Positions 42,695 to 52,175 of a stretch of 64,000 bases of DNA are shown here, one piece after another; the first letter of the stretch is position 1, and every line of letters starts with the position of its first letter. The stretch lies in NCBI GenBank assembly GCA_964459495.1, contig CAYWNK010000006.1, positions 6,627-70,626 of the forward strand. The letters are read 5' to 3'. The stretch comes from CAYWNK01 sp964459495 (GTDB taxonomy: Bacteria > Planctomycetota > UBA1135 > GCA-002686595). Under the pieces are notes generated by a model. It saw nothing but the letters and a program-made list of their open reading frames with translations. It was not told where the DNA came from and made no database searches. A program made the translations under genes and the position numbers.

Positions 42695-45172
42695 ATGACC
42701 ATCATGAGACAGGTAGTGTGGGGCCCCAGCCGCCCTATGTTGGGAGCGGCGCTTGCCCTCGCAGCGTCGGGATGTAGCGCGGGGAGTGGAGAAGGGACCT
42801 CGTCGGTCGAGACCAGCTTCCAATTGCTCAGCAACGCGGGGTCGATCAGCGACGACGGCAGCGCGCTCGAGATCTCCGTTCAGCTCAACACAACCTTCGG
42901 GGAGCTACTGCAGCCCGCCAGGGTAGACCTTCGTGATATCGGTAGCGGGACCGCAACCGCGGGGCAGGACTATTTGGCCTTTGAGACGCAAACCCTGGAG
43001 TTTCCAGCGGGGACCGAGTCGGGAGCGGTCCAAACCATCAGTTTGACGAGCGTGGCCGACGGTTCGATGGAGGGAGCGCCCGAGACGGTGTATCTGGAGC
43101 TCGTGCCCCAGGGCGGCGACGGCATCGACGGCAGCCCGGTTTTTCAGGTCAATCTGCTCGACGCCGATCAGGCGACCATCGGGTTTGTCCAGGCCAGCCA
43201 AGACACCGCGGGCGAGGGAGCTGCCAGCTACACCGCCGCCGTTGCGCTCACCCTGACACCGGGATCCACTTTGGACGTGGACGTCAGCATGCTGATCATC
43301 GACGCCGGGGCGAGCGCAACTGCGGGTGAAGACTACAGCGCCTTTGGGCCCCAGCTCATGACCTTCCCCGCCGGCAGCTCAAGCGGCAGCCAGCAGATGG
43401 TCACCGTCACCGTTCTGGACGACGCGGTTGCCGAGGGGCCAGAGACCATCATGCTGCAGCTGCAGTCGACGGGCAGCGGAGCGATACTCGGCAGCAACAC
43501 CTCCCACGGTCTAGTCATCGTGGACGACGACGGTGCACCGGCCGGCCTCTTCACCGCTCAGATGGGACCGAGCGGCACTGAGCAGGGCCTGGCCTACAAC
43601 GCGGCCATCGACCTGGGGAGTCAGGTCGTCGACGCCGGTCCGAACGGTGGAACACGCGTGCGCATCACCAACCAGGGAACTGGACCGATGGTGCTCGGCG
43701 CCCCCGTCCTAAGCGGGACCAACACCCAAGACTTCGACGTCGAGATCGAGATCCTCTCTGGGGCTAGCGGGCCGGCGTTTTCCGAGCTCGGCGTTGGTGC
43801 CCGCCTGGAAACGGCGGCGCCGCTCATTCAGCTAGCCAGCGACAATCGCCCCGGCATTGCCGCCGCGTTGGACCAGGCCCGGGTAGCCGAACTTGGAGAC
43901 GCACAGACTGCACGCCTACACGGCTTTCCACTACCCGACCTTGGGGAAGTGACCCTGGACCTAGCCCGCGTCCCGCTGCCGATCGAGCCGGGCGCTGTGC
44001 TGATGGTCGACGGACAACCCCAGCCCGGCGGCCTGGCGGCGGCCGTCGAGGACATTTCGATCTGGAGCGGAAGCGTGCTGGAGGTCCCGGGTGCTCGGGC
44101 CTTCCTGAGCTTCGGTAGCGATGGCCCGAGTGGTTTTGTGGAGCTGCCCTACAACACCGGGCGCATCATCCACATCTTGCCTGAGGCGTCCGAGACCCAG
44201 GCGATCGCTGGTTGTCGGGTCGTGCACGAAGAGGACTTGCTCGCGGCAGGCACTGGCACGACCCCCACGATCTGCGGCGGCCAGGTGCTGCCCCCGAACG
44301 TGGCGCCGCAGGTGATGAGCAGCAACACGGGGCCTTCGACCTCGAACCTGACGGTGGCCAACTGCCGTCTGGCGATCGAGACCGACTACCAGCTATACGC
44401 CAAGTTCGGTTCGGTGTCGGGTCTGACCAGCTACGTCACCGGGTTGATCGGCGCGATCAGCGATCAGTACATGCTGGACGTTCAAACCTCGATCTCGATC
44501 AGCTACCTCGGCGTGTACAGCGATGCCAACGACCCCTGGACGAACCAGGACTCCGGCGGATCGACGGGGGGACTGTTGTCTGAATTCCGTTCGGCCTGGA
44601 ACGCGAACGGCTGGCCCGCCTCGGCTGACTTAGCACACTTCCTCTCGGGCGCCAACCTGGGCGGAGGCATCGCCTACCTCAACGTGCTCTGCAACTCATC
44701 CTTCGGCTACGGCGTCAGCGCCAACCTCAACGGCAACATCAACTGGGGCACCTGGGACGGTGAGCCCGCTTCCTTCACCTGGGACTTCGTTGTTGTGGCC
44801 CATGAACTCGGTCACAACTTTGGTAGCGATCACACCCACGAGTTCTGCCCGCCCTTGGACGTTTGCTACGACAACTGCAGTAGTCCGAACACCTGCAGCC
44901 AGGGCACGATCATGAGTTACTGCCACAGCTGCGGGGGCATGGACAACATCGATCTGCGCTTCCACCATGTGACGGCGAACGTCATGCGCAGTCGGGTGGA
45001 AGCCTCTTGTCTCAGCGATTCGCGGCTGTCGGCTGGCGACTACGTGCAGTATCTCGTGCGCTTCAACCCGATCGGTGCCACGGGATCGCGCAGCGCAACG
45101 CTGGAATTCGCCCACGACGCCCTCAATGAAACTCAGCCCTTCGAGCTGCAGTTGACGGGCGACGCGCAGTAA
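42695..45172 (+). CDS. Calx-beta lipoprotein with zinc metalloprotease domain
   Basis: 825 residues from ATG 42695; ATG 42704 is also possible. Lipoprotein signal (MLGAALALAASGCSAGSG). Two Calx-beta repeats (ATAGQDYLAFETQTLEFPAG; ATAGEDYSAFGPQLMTFPAG with VAEGPETIMLQL) are followed by a region of beta domains, then a reprolysin/metzincin domain: HELGHNFGSDHTH zinc site, Met-turn in GTIMSYC, and many Cys. The HExxHxxGxxH site is complete. Probably a cell-surface, calcium-dependent protease; substrate unknown. The C-terminal 50 residues are a beta domain of the kind that caps these proteins. Confidence 0.88.
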   Translation: MTIMRQVVWGPSRPMLGAALALAASGCSAGSGEGTSSVETSFQLLSNAGSISDDGSALEISVQLNTTFGELLQPARVDLRDIGSGTATAGQDYLAFETQTLEFPAGTESGAVQTISLTSVADGSMEGAPETVYLELVPQGGDGIDGSPVFQVNLLDADQATIGFVQASQDTAGEGAASYTAAVALTLTPGSTLDVDVSMLIIDAGASATAGEDYSAFGPQLMTFPAGSSSGSQQMVTVTVLDDAVAEGPETIMLQLQSTGSGAILGSNTSHGLVIVDDDGAPAGLFTAQMGPSGTEQGLAYNAAIDLGSQVVDAGPNGGTRVRITNQGTGPMVLGAPVLSGTNTQDFDVEIEILSGASGPAFSELGVGARLETAAPLIQLASDNRPGIAAALDQARVAELGDAQTARLHGFPLPDLGEVTLDLARVPLPIEPGAVLMVDGQPQPGGLAAAVEDISIWSGSVLEVPGARAFLSFGSDGPSGFVELPYNTGRIIHILPEASETQAIAGCRVVHEEDLLAAGTGTTPTICGGQVLPPNVAPQVMSSNTGPSTSNLTVANCRLAIETDYQLYAKFGSVSGLTSYVTGLIGAISDQYMLDVQTSISISYLGVYSDANDPWTNQDSGGSTGGLLSEFRSAWNANGWPASADLAHFLSGANLGGGIAYLNVLCNSSFGYGVSANLNGNINWGTWDGEPASFTWDFVVVAHELGHNFGSDHTHEFCPPLDVCYDNCSSPNTCSQGTIMSYCHSCGGMDNIDLRFHHVTANVMRSRVEASCLSDSRLSAGDYVQYLVRFNPIGATGSRSATLEFAHDALNETQPFELQLTGDAQ

Positions 45173-45176
45173 GAGG

Positions 45177-45855
45177 CTAGCGAAAGGCATACCAGGCCAT
45201 CGAGCGAGCGGGTACCTGGACATGGAAGGCAATCCGGGACCCGCGCAGCTCGATCGTTCTCTCGTCATCACCGGCCGCGCGGCTGCGTCCAGATCCCCGG
45301 GCTACGAGCCGTCGTGTTCCAGCAGCGTGAAGCCGCTGGAGGCCAGGCGAGGTCTGGGGCATGGTGTGGTACGCGGGCCCACGCCATGCGCGGGTCGATC
45401 GGGCAGGTGACGATCTCCACGGGTTGGAGCCCGTCGGCGGGTGCCTGGAGTTCCGCGGTCCAACTCGGATCTAGGTAGGCGTGGTTGGGTTGCCCGGTGA
45501 GCCCGCCGATGGCGAGCTCTTCTCCATCCAGGGTCAGGCGCGCCTCGGGCTGCACAACCCGCAGGATGGCGGGGTCTTCCGCCAGATCATCCAGGCCGGC
45601 GCACCCGATCGCGCAGCCATTGTCGGTGGGGATCAGCCGCCACGTGCGCCGTAGCCAGCCGTTCTCTCCGGTTGAATCCGATCCGTAGCGATAGGCTCTG
45701 GCCGCGGGAGTGGGCGGGGTCATCAGCCCGTCTTCGAGCAGGAGCGTCGGATCGGGCTCCGGCAATGTGGGGAGATCTTCGAAGCCCGCGTGCAGCTGAG
45801 CTTGCGCGGTCGTGCACAGCAGAAAGGCCAGGGCGCCCAAGTGAGGTCGAGCCAT
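45177..45855 (-). pseudogene. Secreted protein gene, probably frame-disrupted
   Basis: The start is sound: signal peptide MARPHLGALAFLLCTTAQAQ, then coherent sequence to about 45390 (TWRLIPTDNGCAIGCAGLDD; EIVTCPIDPRMAWARVPHH). After that the frame becomes Arg-rich and ends at 45268. A second minus frame carries LASSGFTLLEHDGS with strong GC3 bias up to TAG near 45307, and the third carries DDERTIELRGSRIAFHVQVP then ARSMAWYAFR up to 45177, a plausible beta-domain C-terminus. Two frameshifts would restore one protein of about 225 residues. Either a decayed gene or sequence errors. Function unknown. Confidence 0.4.
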
Positions 45856-45998
45856 AGCCCGGTCAGCCTAGCGGCCGCCGGTTTTGGCCTTGCCAAGCTG
45901 GGCCTGGGGGAAAGTTGTCGGTTTCTCGCGGTTCGTGGCGTGAACGGGGGCGGAGCACCTTCGCTCCAGTTTTCGACTGCCCTTGCTATCTGCCTCAA

Positions 45999-46610
45999 AT
46001 GCCCAAAGTGACCGTGACGGCCTATCCGTCCATCCTTCCCAAAGGCCGCGACTTCGAGAGTGTCAAGAACGACGTTCAGGCCACGAAGCAAAACAAAGCG
46101 CGGTCCATGACGCTCGCTTTTGCGATTCGTGATGCGCTCAATCTGCTTCTGCCCCCCGCCGATCCGACCTCGGATGCGCTCTTCAGCTTTCGCTGCAACA
46201 CCGTGAACGCCGGCGACAAGGAGGTTGTGCTCGACTCGGAGATGTACTCCAAGCTCACTGTTGCCCTCAACAACCATGGCCTCACCCGCACGGCTTACCG
46301 GCTGGTCTATGACCAAGTGATGGCAATCGTCAACGCATCCAACCTGACGGGCGTGCTGCTACCAGCGAAGCCAGCCGACGAAGGCCTTGAAATCGCGATG
46401 CAGTTTTCGGCCCGCAACCCCGCCCTGTCGGTGGACCCGCCCTTCTGGGGTGACTTCATCTATCGCAAAGTCGACGGCATCATCGTCTGCGAGAGTGTCG
46501 GAGGGCTGTTTCCGAACAGTGATGGCACCGGCAATCCCCTGTACGTGGGCATAGACGGATTCCAGGGGGGCGCCGAAGTCGGCATTCTGCTCCAAGTCGA
46601 AATTCCCTGA
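45999..46610 (+). CDS. Conserved-looking cytoplasmic protein of unknown function
   Basis: 203 residues from ATG 45999 (MPKVTVTAYPSILPKGRDFE). There is no signal peptide or membrane helix. Mixed alpha/beta, with a hydrophobic DFIYRKVDGIIVCESVGGLF region and an end VGILLQVEIP. Codon use matches neighbouring genes, so it is real. I recognise no family. No ribosome binding site is obvious. Confidence 0.6.
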   Translation: MPKVTVTAYPSILPKGRDFESVKNDVQATKQNKARSMTLAFAIRDALNLLLPPADPTSDALFSFRCNTVNAGDKEVVLDSEMYSKLTVALNNHGLTRTAYRLVYDQVMAIVNASNLTGVLLPAKPADEGLEIAMQFSARNPALSVDPPFWGDFIYRKVDGIIVCESVGGLFPNSDGTGNPLYVGIDGFQGGAEVGILLQVEIP

Positions 46611-47032
46611 CAAGCGAGGGGCGGGGCTGCATCGATCGCTAGCCCCGCCCCGAATTGACCGCCCGTTTCGGCTCCTAGGTCGGTCAATCCTCGGCCGGGT
46701 TCAGAATCATCTCATTCCCTGCGTCCCTGTGCCGAGTAGACAGGAACCGGGCCCCGTAGGGAGACGGCGGGAGCCGGAGTTCCGAGTGAGCGCAATTGCA
46801 TCGGGCTGGGGCTACCGCTGAGAGTCCTCCCTCCCTGGGATCTCACGAAGTGCGCACCAGCTCCAGGTTGCGGAGCGATGACGGGGCATGTCGTGGATGG
46901 ACTGCCGGGGGGAGGATGGCGAAACAGAATGCAATGGCCATGCTTCGGCCCTTGCTCCACGCTTGCGTCATCCCCCAGCCGGAGGTCCCAGAATTCTCAG
47001 AAGGTACGGAGCCTGGGGACCGTACTCGCCGC
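46611..47032. other. Gene-free region with a hemL remnant
   Basis: 422 nt without an intact gene. At 46684-46800 it contains a degraded copy of the 3' end of hemL, listed separately. The rest (46800-47032) shows no recognisable gene, RNA or clear terminator. Confidence 0.6.
46684..46800 (-). pseudogene. Decayed hemL 3' end duplicate
   Basis: Read on the minus strand up to a TGA at 46686-46684, this codes LPPSPYGARFLSTRHRDAGN then EMILNPAED. The intact HemL ends LPPSPYEAWFLSTQHGDAEI then EMLLNAARESLA. The DNA also aligns (46688-46778 with 47045-47135). Only about 30-38 codons remain. It lies about 350 nt downstream of the intact hemL, in the same orientation, suggesting an old partial tandem duplication. 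Confidence 0.8.
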
Positions 47033-48310
47033 TTAGGCCAGCGATTCTCGCGCCGCGTTCAGCAGCATTTCGATCTCCGCGTCCCCGTGCTGGGTCGAGA
47101 GGAACCAAGCTTCGTAAGGCGAGGGAGGGAGCAGGATGCCGCGCTCGAGCATGCGGTTGAAGAACAAGGTCCAGTGTTCGCGATCGGTCGCGCTCACCTC
47201 ATCGAGGTTGCGGATCGGACCGGCGCCGAGGTAAAGGCAGAGCATCGCACCGCAGCGCTGCACACAGACCGGCCTGTTCAGTTCGGCGCCGATGGCCTCC
47301 AAGCCCTCCGCGATCTGCTGCGCGGCCTTTTCCAGGCCTTCGTAGACGCCCGGCTCAGCCAGCGCGTCGAGGGTCGCCTGGCCGGCGGCGACCGCCAGCG
47401 GATTGCCGGACAGCGTGCCGGCTTGGTAGACGTCACCCGCGGGCGAGATGCGCTGCATCAGGTCCCGACGGCCGCCATAGGCCCCGATCGGGAGCCCGCC
47501 GCCGATGACCTTGCCCAGACAGGTGATGTCGGGGGTCACGTTGCAGCGTTCCTGGTAGCCGCCCTTGGCCACGCGGAAGCCCGTCATGACTTCGTCGAAA
47601 ACCAACAGGGCGCCGTGCTCACGGCAGAGATCGGCGAGGCCCTCGAGGAAGCCGGCGACCGGCGGCACAAGGCCCATGTTGCCCGCGACGGGTTCGACGA
47701 ATACGCCGGCGAACTCATCGGGGTGGGCTTCGAGCTGGACGCGCACCGAGTCGAGGTCGTTGTACTCGGCGACCGCCGACAGGCTGGCGAGTTCTTTGGG
47801 CACGCCGGGGGAGTCGGGGGCGCCGAGAGTGAGTGCGCCGGAACCGGCCTTCACCAGGAAGGAGTCCCCGTGCCCGTGGTAGCAGCCGTTGAACTTCAGA
47901 ATTCGCTGGCGACCCGTTGCCGCCCGCACGAGGCGCGCGGCGGCAAGGGTGGCCTCGGTGCCCGAGTTCACCAGGCGCACCATTTCGACCGACGGCACGC
48001 GCTGGGTGATCGTCTCGGCCATGCGCAGCTCGGCGCGGGTCGGGTGGCCGAAGGTGGTGCCGGTCTCGACGGCTGCGTGCAGGGCTTCTTTGACCGGCGT
48101 GTGGCCGTGACCCAGGATCAACGGGCCGTACGACAGCACCATATCGAGGAAGCGGTTGCCGTCCTCATCCCACACGTAGGCCCCTTCGCCGCGCACTAGG
48201 TGAGGGGGAGTGCCACCGACGCTGCGGTAGGCGCGGACGGGGCTGTTGACGCCCCCGGGGATCAGCTTGGACGCGGCCTCGAAGATGGCCTCGCTCGTAG
48301 GTAGGTGCAT
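47033..48310 (-). CDS. hemL: Glutamate-1-semialdehyde 2,1-aminomutase
   Basis: 425 residues. Typical features: PGGVNSPVRAYRSVGGTPP, FLDMVLSYGPLILGHGHTPV, LVNSGTEATLAAARLVRAAT, FDEVMTGFRVAKGGYQ and the PLP-lysine loop DITCLGKVIGGGLPIGAYGG. It converts glutamate-1-semialdehyde to 5-aminolevulinate, completing the C5 pathway started by HemA. It is last in the hem operon, 6 nt after hemB. A duplicated remnant lies downstream. Confidence 0.97.
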   Translation of the reverse strand: MHLPTSEAIFEAASKLIPGGVNSPVRAYRSVGGTPPHLVRGEGAYVWDEDGNRFLDMVLSYGPLILGHGHTPVKEALHAAVETGTTFGHPTRAELRMAETITQRVPSVEMVRLVNSGTEATLAAARLVRAATGRQRILKFNGCYHGHGDSFLVKAGSGALTLGAPDSPGVPKELASLSAVAEYNDLDSVRVQLEAHPDEFAGVFVEPVAGNMGLVPPVAGFLEGLADLCREHGALLVFDEVMTGFRVAKGGYQERCNVTPDITCLGKVIGGGLPIGAYGGRRDLMQRISPAGDVYQAGTLSGNPLAVAAGQATLDALAEPGVYEGLEKAAQQIAEGLEAIGAELNRPVCVQRCGAMLCLYLGAGPIRNLDEVSATDREHWTLFFNRMLERGILLPPSPYEAWFLSTQHGDAEIEMLLNAARESLA

Positions 48311-48316
48311 GGGGGC

Positions 48317-49315
48317 TCAGGGCAAGCGCCGGGCCATTTCCCGGGCGGCGTACGTCAGGATGAAGTCGGCGCCAGCGCGCCGGATGGAAAGCAGAGACTC
48401 CTCGATGGTGCGGTCCAGGTCGAGCCAGCCGTTGCGCGCGGCGGCGTGCAGCATCGCGTACTCACCCGACACCTGGTAGGCGCCCACGGGCACCGGCGAC
48501 GCGTCTTTCACCTGGCGCAGGATGTCGAGATAGGGCATGGCGGGTTTCACCATCAGCATGTCGGCGCCCTCGGCGACGTCGAGTGCCGCCTCGCGCAGGG
48601 CCTCGACCGAGTTGCCGGGGTCCATTTGGTAGGTGCGGCGATCTCCGAACGAGGGCGTCGAATCGGCGACGTCGCGGAAAGGCCCATAGAACGCGCTGGC
48701 GTACTTCACCGCGTAAGACAGGATCGGCAGGTCGGTTTGTCCAGCGTCGTCGAGGCCCTCGCGGATGGCGCCGACCATGCCGTCCATCATCCCGCTCGGG
48801 GCGATGACCTGCGCGCCAGCCTCGCCGAGGGAAACGGCCTGCCTGGCCAGATTCGCCAGGGTCGGGTCGTTGTCGACGTCACCGGAATCGGTGAGCACTC
48901 CGCAGTGCCCGTGGTCGGTGTACTCGCAGAAGCACAGGTCGACGACGCGTAGGATGTCAGGCGCGGCAATGGCGACAGCCTCAAGGGCGCGCTGGACGAT
49001 GCCGGAGCTCGTCCAGGACGAGCTGCCAAGCGCGTCCTTCTCGTCGGGTACACCGAACAGGATGATCGACGTGAGGCCCAGGTCCTGGGCTTCCTTCGCG
49101 GACTCGGCCAAGCGGTCGATCGACTCCTGGAAGACGCCTGGCATCGAGCCCACCTCACGTCGCACGCCTGAGCCCTCAACGGCGAAGAGGGGGAGCATTA
49201 GGTCCGACCTCGAGAGGTGCGTTTCGCGCACCATGCGGCGCAGCGCCTCGTTCGAACGCAGGCGCCGGGGGCGCGCATCGGGGGGCAGGATCGGGGGCGG
49301 TTGATCGTCGGGCAT
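48317..49315 (-). CDS. hemB: Porphobilinogen synthase (ALA dehydratase)
   Basis: 332 residues. Both Schiff-base lysine regions are present (SYAVKYASAFYGPFRDVADS; MLMVKPAMPYLDILRQVK), as is the metal region DLCFCEYTDHGHCGVLTDSG. It condenses two ALA molecules to porphobilinogen in the cytoplasm. The Cys/His content at the metal site (C-x-H-x-C like) is reduced compared with zinc enzymes, so Mg may be used; this is uncertain. It abuts hemD (stop/start within 1 nt). Confidence 0.97.
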   Translation of the reverse strand: MPDDQPPPILPPDARPRRLRSNEALRRMVRETHLSRSDLMLPLFAVEGSGVRREVGSMPGVFQESIDRLAESAKEAQDLGLTSIILFGVPDEKDALGSSSWTSSGIVQRALEAVAIAAPDILRVVDLCFCEYTDHGHCGVLTDSGDVDNDPTLANLARQAVSLGEAGAQVIAPSGMMDGMVGAIREGLDDAGQTDLPILSYAVKYASAFYGPFRDVADSTPSFGDRRTYQMDPGNSVEALREAALDVAEGADMLMVKPAMPYLDILRQVKDASPVPVGAYQVSGEYAMLHAAARNGWLDLDRTIEESLLSIRRAGADFILTYAAREMARRLP

Positions 49316-50029
49316 CTACTCGGACGGCAGGAAGGATTCCAGGGCCAGGCGCAGGGCCTGGGGTTCGGGGGCGACCAAGGGCAGGCTCATCGAGAAGTTC
49401 TCATCGGCCTGGAGCAGCTCGTCGAGCGTTGTCCAACCGATCGCGAGGCCCGCGGGGGCGAAGCCGGTGTCGAGTTCGAGCCAGGCCTGGACGGCGCTGG
49501 GGCTGGCGAAGAACACTGCGTCGGTGCGCGGCGGGGGCTCGGGATGCTGGACCGTCTCGACGTCGTATACGACGGGAGCTTCGACGTCGAAACCTGCACC
49601 ATCGAGCAGCTCGCCGAGCTCGGTGGCGCGGGCACCGTGGGGCCAGGCGATGCGAGCACCGGGCGCAGCTTCGGCGAGGATCGCGTCGGCAAGTCCGTGG
49701 GCGTGACTGGCGCCAGCGGGCGGCACGATCCGCGGGGTCCAGCCGGCCTGGTAAAGGCGCTCGGCCGAGGTTTCGCCGACCACGGCCAGCGGCACTGCCT
49801 TGAGCTCCGGGTCCCGGGCGGCGGCGGCTTCGAGGGCCGGGATCGCGCTGGAGCTGGTGATGGCGATCCAGTCCGGGGTCTGCGAAGGCCAGGCTCCAGG
49901 GTTCTTGGGCGCAACCTGCAGCAGCGGGTACTCGTGCGCTTCCCATCCTGCGCTTGCAGCGGCTTCGAGCCAATCGGAGCGATTGCGCAGGGGGCCGGTA
50001 ACGAGAACGCTCCAGCTGGTCTCGCTCAA
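49316..50029 (-). CDS. hemD: Uroporphyrinogen-III synthase
   Basis: 237 residues, a low-conservation family. Matches include DWIAITSSSAIPALEAAAAR (typical xxxFTSxNGxxxF-like turn), PLAVVGETSAERLYQAGWTP and FASPSAVQAWLELDTGFAPA. It closes and inverts ring D of hydroxymethylbilane. Position between hemC and hemB, with an ATGA overlap with hemC, supports the call. Confidence 0.88.
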   Translation of the reverse strand: MSETSWSVLVTGPLRNRSDWLEAAASAGWEAHEYPLLQVAPKNPGAWPSQTPDWIAITSSSAIPALEAAAARDPELKAVPLAVVGETSAERLYQAGWTPRIVPPAGASHAHGLADAILAEAAPGARIAWPHGARATELGELLDGAGFDVEAPVVYDVETVQHPEPPPRTDAVFFASPSAVQAWLELDTGFAPAGLAIGWTTLDELLQADENFSMSLPLVAPEPQALRLALESFLPSE

Positions 50030-50934
50030 GGTCGCGCCTCCGCGACGAGCCGGTCGGCGCCGGCGCTCAGGAGTTCATCCGCCAGGGCGCGGCCGAGGTC
50101 GTCGGCATCGCCCACGGGGCCAGCCCGCTCGCCGCGCAACTCCTCGCTGCCGTCGGCGGAAAGCACCCTCGCGCGCAGGTTGAGATCTCCCGCGACGATG
50201 GTCGCATGCGCGCCCAGCGGTACATTGCAGCCCCCGTGCATGGCGCGCAGCAGCGCCCGTTCGGCGAGGGCCCGGGCGTGGGTCTCTGCGCAATCGAGGG
50301 CAGCGATGCGTTCTGCGGCCTCGTCGTCGTCCTCGCGGATGACCAGCCCGACAATGCCCTGGCCCACGGCGGGAATGAAATCGGCGGTGTCCAAAACCTC
50401 GTCGTACTGATCCGCCATGCCGAGCCGTTCCATGCCGGCGCGGGCGAGGACGGTGGGGGTGCCGCCTTCGGCGCGGGCGCGCTCGACGCGGGTGGGGACG
50501 TTGCCGCGGCTGGGCACGATGCGCAGGCCGGGGACCGCTGCGCAAAGCATCGCGCCGCGTCGCAGGCTGCCGGTGGCGAAGTCCATGCCCGACTTGAGGG
50601 TTGCAAGCGTTGCACCGATGAGCACGTCCTCAACCGGGCCGCGGGGCAGCACTGCGGCGAGCCGGGTGCCCTCCTGCAGCGTTGTTGTCATGTCCTTCAG
50701 GCTGTGCACCGCCACCCGCGAGCGGCCGTCGAGCAGCGCCCGGTCGACCTCGACGGTGAAGATGCCGATGCGGCCGAAGCGTGCAAGCTCGGTGCTGCGG
50801 TCTTGGTCACCCTTCGAGTCTACGTGCAGGACTTCGACATCCAGCTCGGGCCATGCGGCACGGAGGGCGTCGCGCGTGGTGTGCGCCTGCCACAGGGCAA
50901 GCTTGGACGCGCGCGTCGAAAGGGCAAAGCTCAC
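50026..50934 (-). CDS. hemC: Hydroxymethylbilane synthase (porphobilinogen deaminase)
   Basis: 302 residues with a GTG start at 50934 that overlaps the hemA stop (GTGA). FALSTRASKLALWQAHTTRD is the classic N-terminus. VAVHSLKDMTT and PSRGNVPTRVERARAEG are substrate-binding segments. The dipyrromethane-cofactor Cys lies in MHGGCNVPLGAHA. It polymerises four porphobilinogens. The open frame continues upstream to 51342 but is antisense-like and Arg-rich, so the GTG is preferred. Confidence 0.95.
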   Translation of the reverse strand: MSFALSTRASKLALWQAHTTRDALRAAWPELDVEVLHVDSKGDQDRSTELARFGRIGIFTVEVDRALLDGRSRVAVHSLKDMTTTLQEGTRLAAVLPRGPVEDVLIGATLATLKSGMDFATGSLRRGAMLCAAVPGLRIVPSRGNVPTRVERARAEGGTPTVLARAGMERLGMADQYDEVLDTADFIPAVGQGIVGLVIREDDDEAAERIAALDCAETHARALAERALLRAMHGGCNVPLGAHATIVAGDLNLRARVLSADGSEELRGERAGPVGDADDLGRALADELLSAGADRLVAEARP

Positions 50935-52172
50935 AGGTTCTCCAGGAAGCGCTGGTATTCGGCGTCTAGGGCGGCCTCGGAGCGCACACGGCGCACGCCC
51001 TCTTTCATTTGGCTCTGTGCCATGTGCAGAAGCCGCTTGGTCAGCTCGTGGGCGAGCTCGATCTCGCGCGGAGTGGCCTGGCCGCCCGTGATCTGATCGA
51101 GCGTCTGCTCGCGCAGCTCTTGGAAGCGGGGCGGCAGCTCGGCCAGGGTCGGTGAGAACAGCGCGTAGGCGCGGCGTGACAGGAACTCGTGCACTTCGCC
51201 CACGATCATCTCGTCGGCCTCGGCGACGGCGGTCGCGCGCTCGGCGCGGTTCTTCTCGACCACAGTGGTTAGGTCGTCGAGTCCATAGGTGATGACCTCG
51301 TCCATCTTCACGACGTCCTGGGCGACTGCGCGCGGGATGCACAGGTCGAGCAGGAACAAGGGCATGTCCCGGCGCCGTAGGGCCTTGAGATTCAGCATGC
51401 TGCGGTGAATCAGGTCGGGCGCTCCATCGACCGCGACGGCCACGATGTCGACTCCGGCGATGCCATCGGCCAGTTGATCCAAGCCGTAGGCTTTGCCGTG
51501 GTACTCGGAGGCCGCCACTTCAGCGCGTTGCCGCGTGCGGTTCGCAAAGTCGATTTCGCGCATGCCGCTGGCGGCCAAGTGCTTGGCGACCAAGAGGCCG
51601 GTTTCACCCGTGCCGATCACCAGAGCGCGCTCGTCGCCCAGGTCGCCGAAGGCACGCTGGGCAACATCGACAGCGATGCGCGCGACGGAGAGGCTGCCCT
51701 GGCCAATGTCGGTGTCGGAGCGCACGCGCTTGCCGACGGCGAGGGCCTGGGACATCAGCGGCTTGAGCAGAGCTCCGAGCGTACCCGCTTCGCGCGCGGT
51801 GTCCTGGGCCCTTCGCACCTGGCCGAGGATCTCGGATTCACCGAGCACGAGGCTGTCGAGCCCGGCGGCGACGCGGAACAAGTGGATGATCGCGTGCAGG
51901 CCGCTGAAGGAGTAGACCTGGTTTGAGTCGAGGTTGCGGAAGAGCGCACGCTGGACCTGGGCAATCGGGTCTTGGCCCTCCTCCGCGCGCACCAGGACCT
52001 CGGTTCGGTTGCAGGTCGAGATGACGGCGGCTTCGTGAACCCCCGCGCCGGGGACGAGCCCGTTCAGGCACTGCACCAGATCCTCGGGTTTGACCGAGTA
52101 CTGCTCGCGCACGCCGGCCGGTGCTGTCCGGTGGGACAGTCCGACGAGGTAGAGATCGCGTACAGAGTCCAT
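50931..52172 (-). CDS. hemA: Glutamyl-tRNA reductase
   Basis: 413 residues. AAVISTCNRTEVLV contains the catalytic Cys. GLDSLVLGESEILGQVRRAQ, then the NADPH domain GDERALVIGTGETGLLVAKH, and a C-terminal dimerisation helix follow. It reduces glutamyl-tRNA(Glu) to glutamate-1-semialdehyde, the committed and usually regulated step. It is coupled to hemC downstream; the hemX-like gene lies 3 nt upstream. Confidence 0.97.
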   Translation of the reverse strand: MDSVRDLYLVGLSHRTAPAGVREQYSVKPEDLVQCLNGLVPGAGVHEAAVISTCNRTEVLVRAEEGQDPIAQVQRALFRNLDSNQVYSFSGLHAIIHLFRVAAGLDSLVLGESEILGQVRRAQDTAREAGTLGALLKPLMSQALAVGKRVRSDTDIGQGSLSVARIAVDVAQRAFGDLGDERALVIGTGETGLLVAKHLAASGMREIDFANRTRQRAEVAASEYHGKAYGLDQLADGIAGVDIVAVAVDGAPDLIHRSMLNLKALRRRDMPLFLLDLCIPRAVAQDVVKMDEVITYGLDDLTTVVEKNRAERATAVAEADEMIVGEVHEFLSRRAYALFSPTLAELPPRFQELREQTLDQITGGQATPREIELAHELTKRLLHMAQSQMKEGVRRVRSEAALDAEYQRFLENL

Positions 52173-52175
52173 GGG

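Noticed and set aside
46796..48199. 467-codon plus-strand frame
   Set aside because: Antisense shadow of hemL.
50935..51342. N-terminal extension of hemC
   Set aside because: Overlaps hemA in another frame and is Arg-rich; the GTG at 50934 gives the canonical HemC start.
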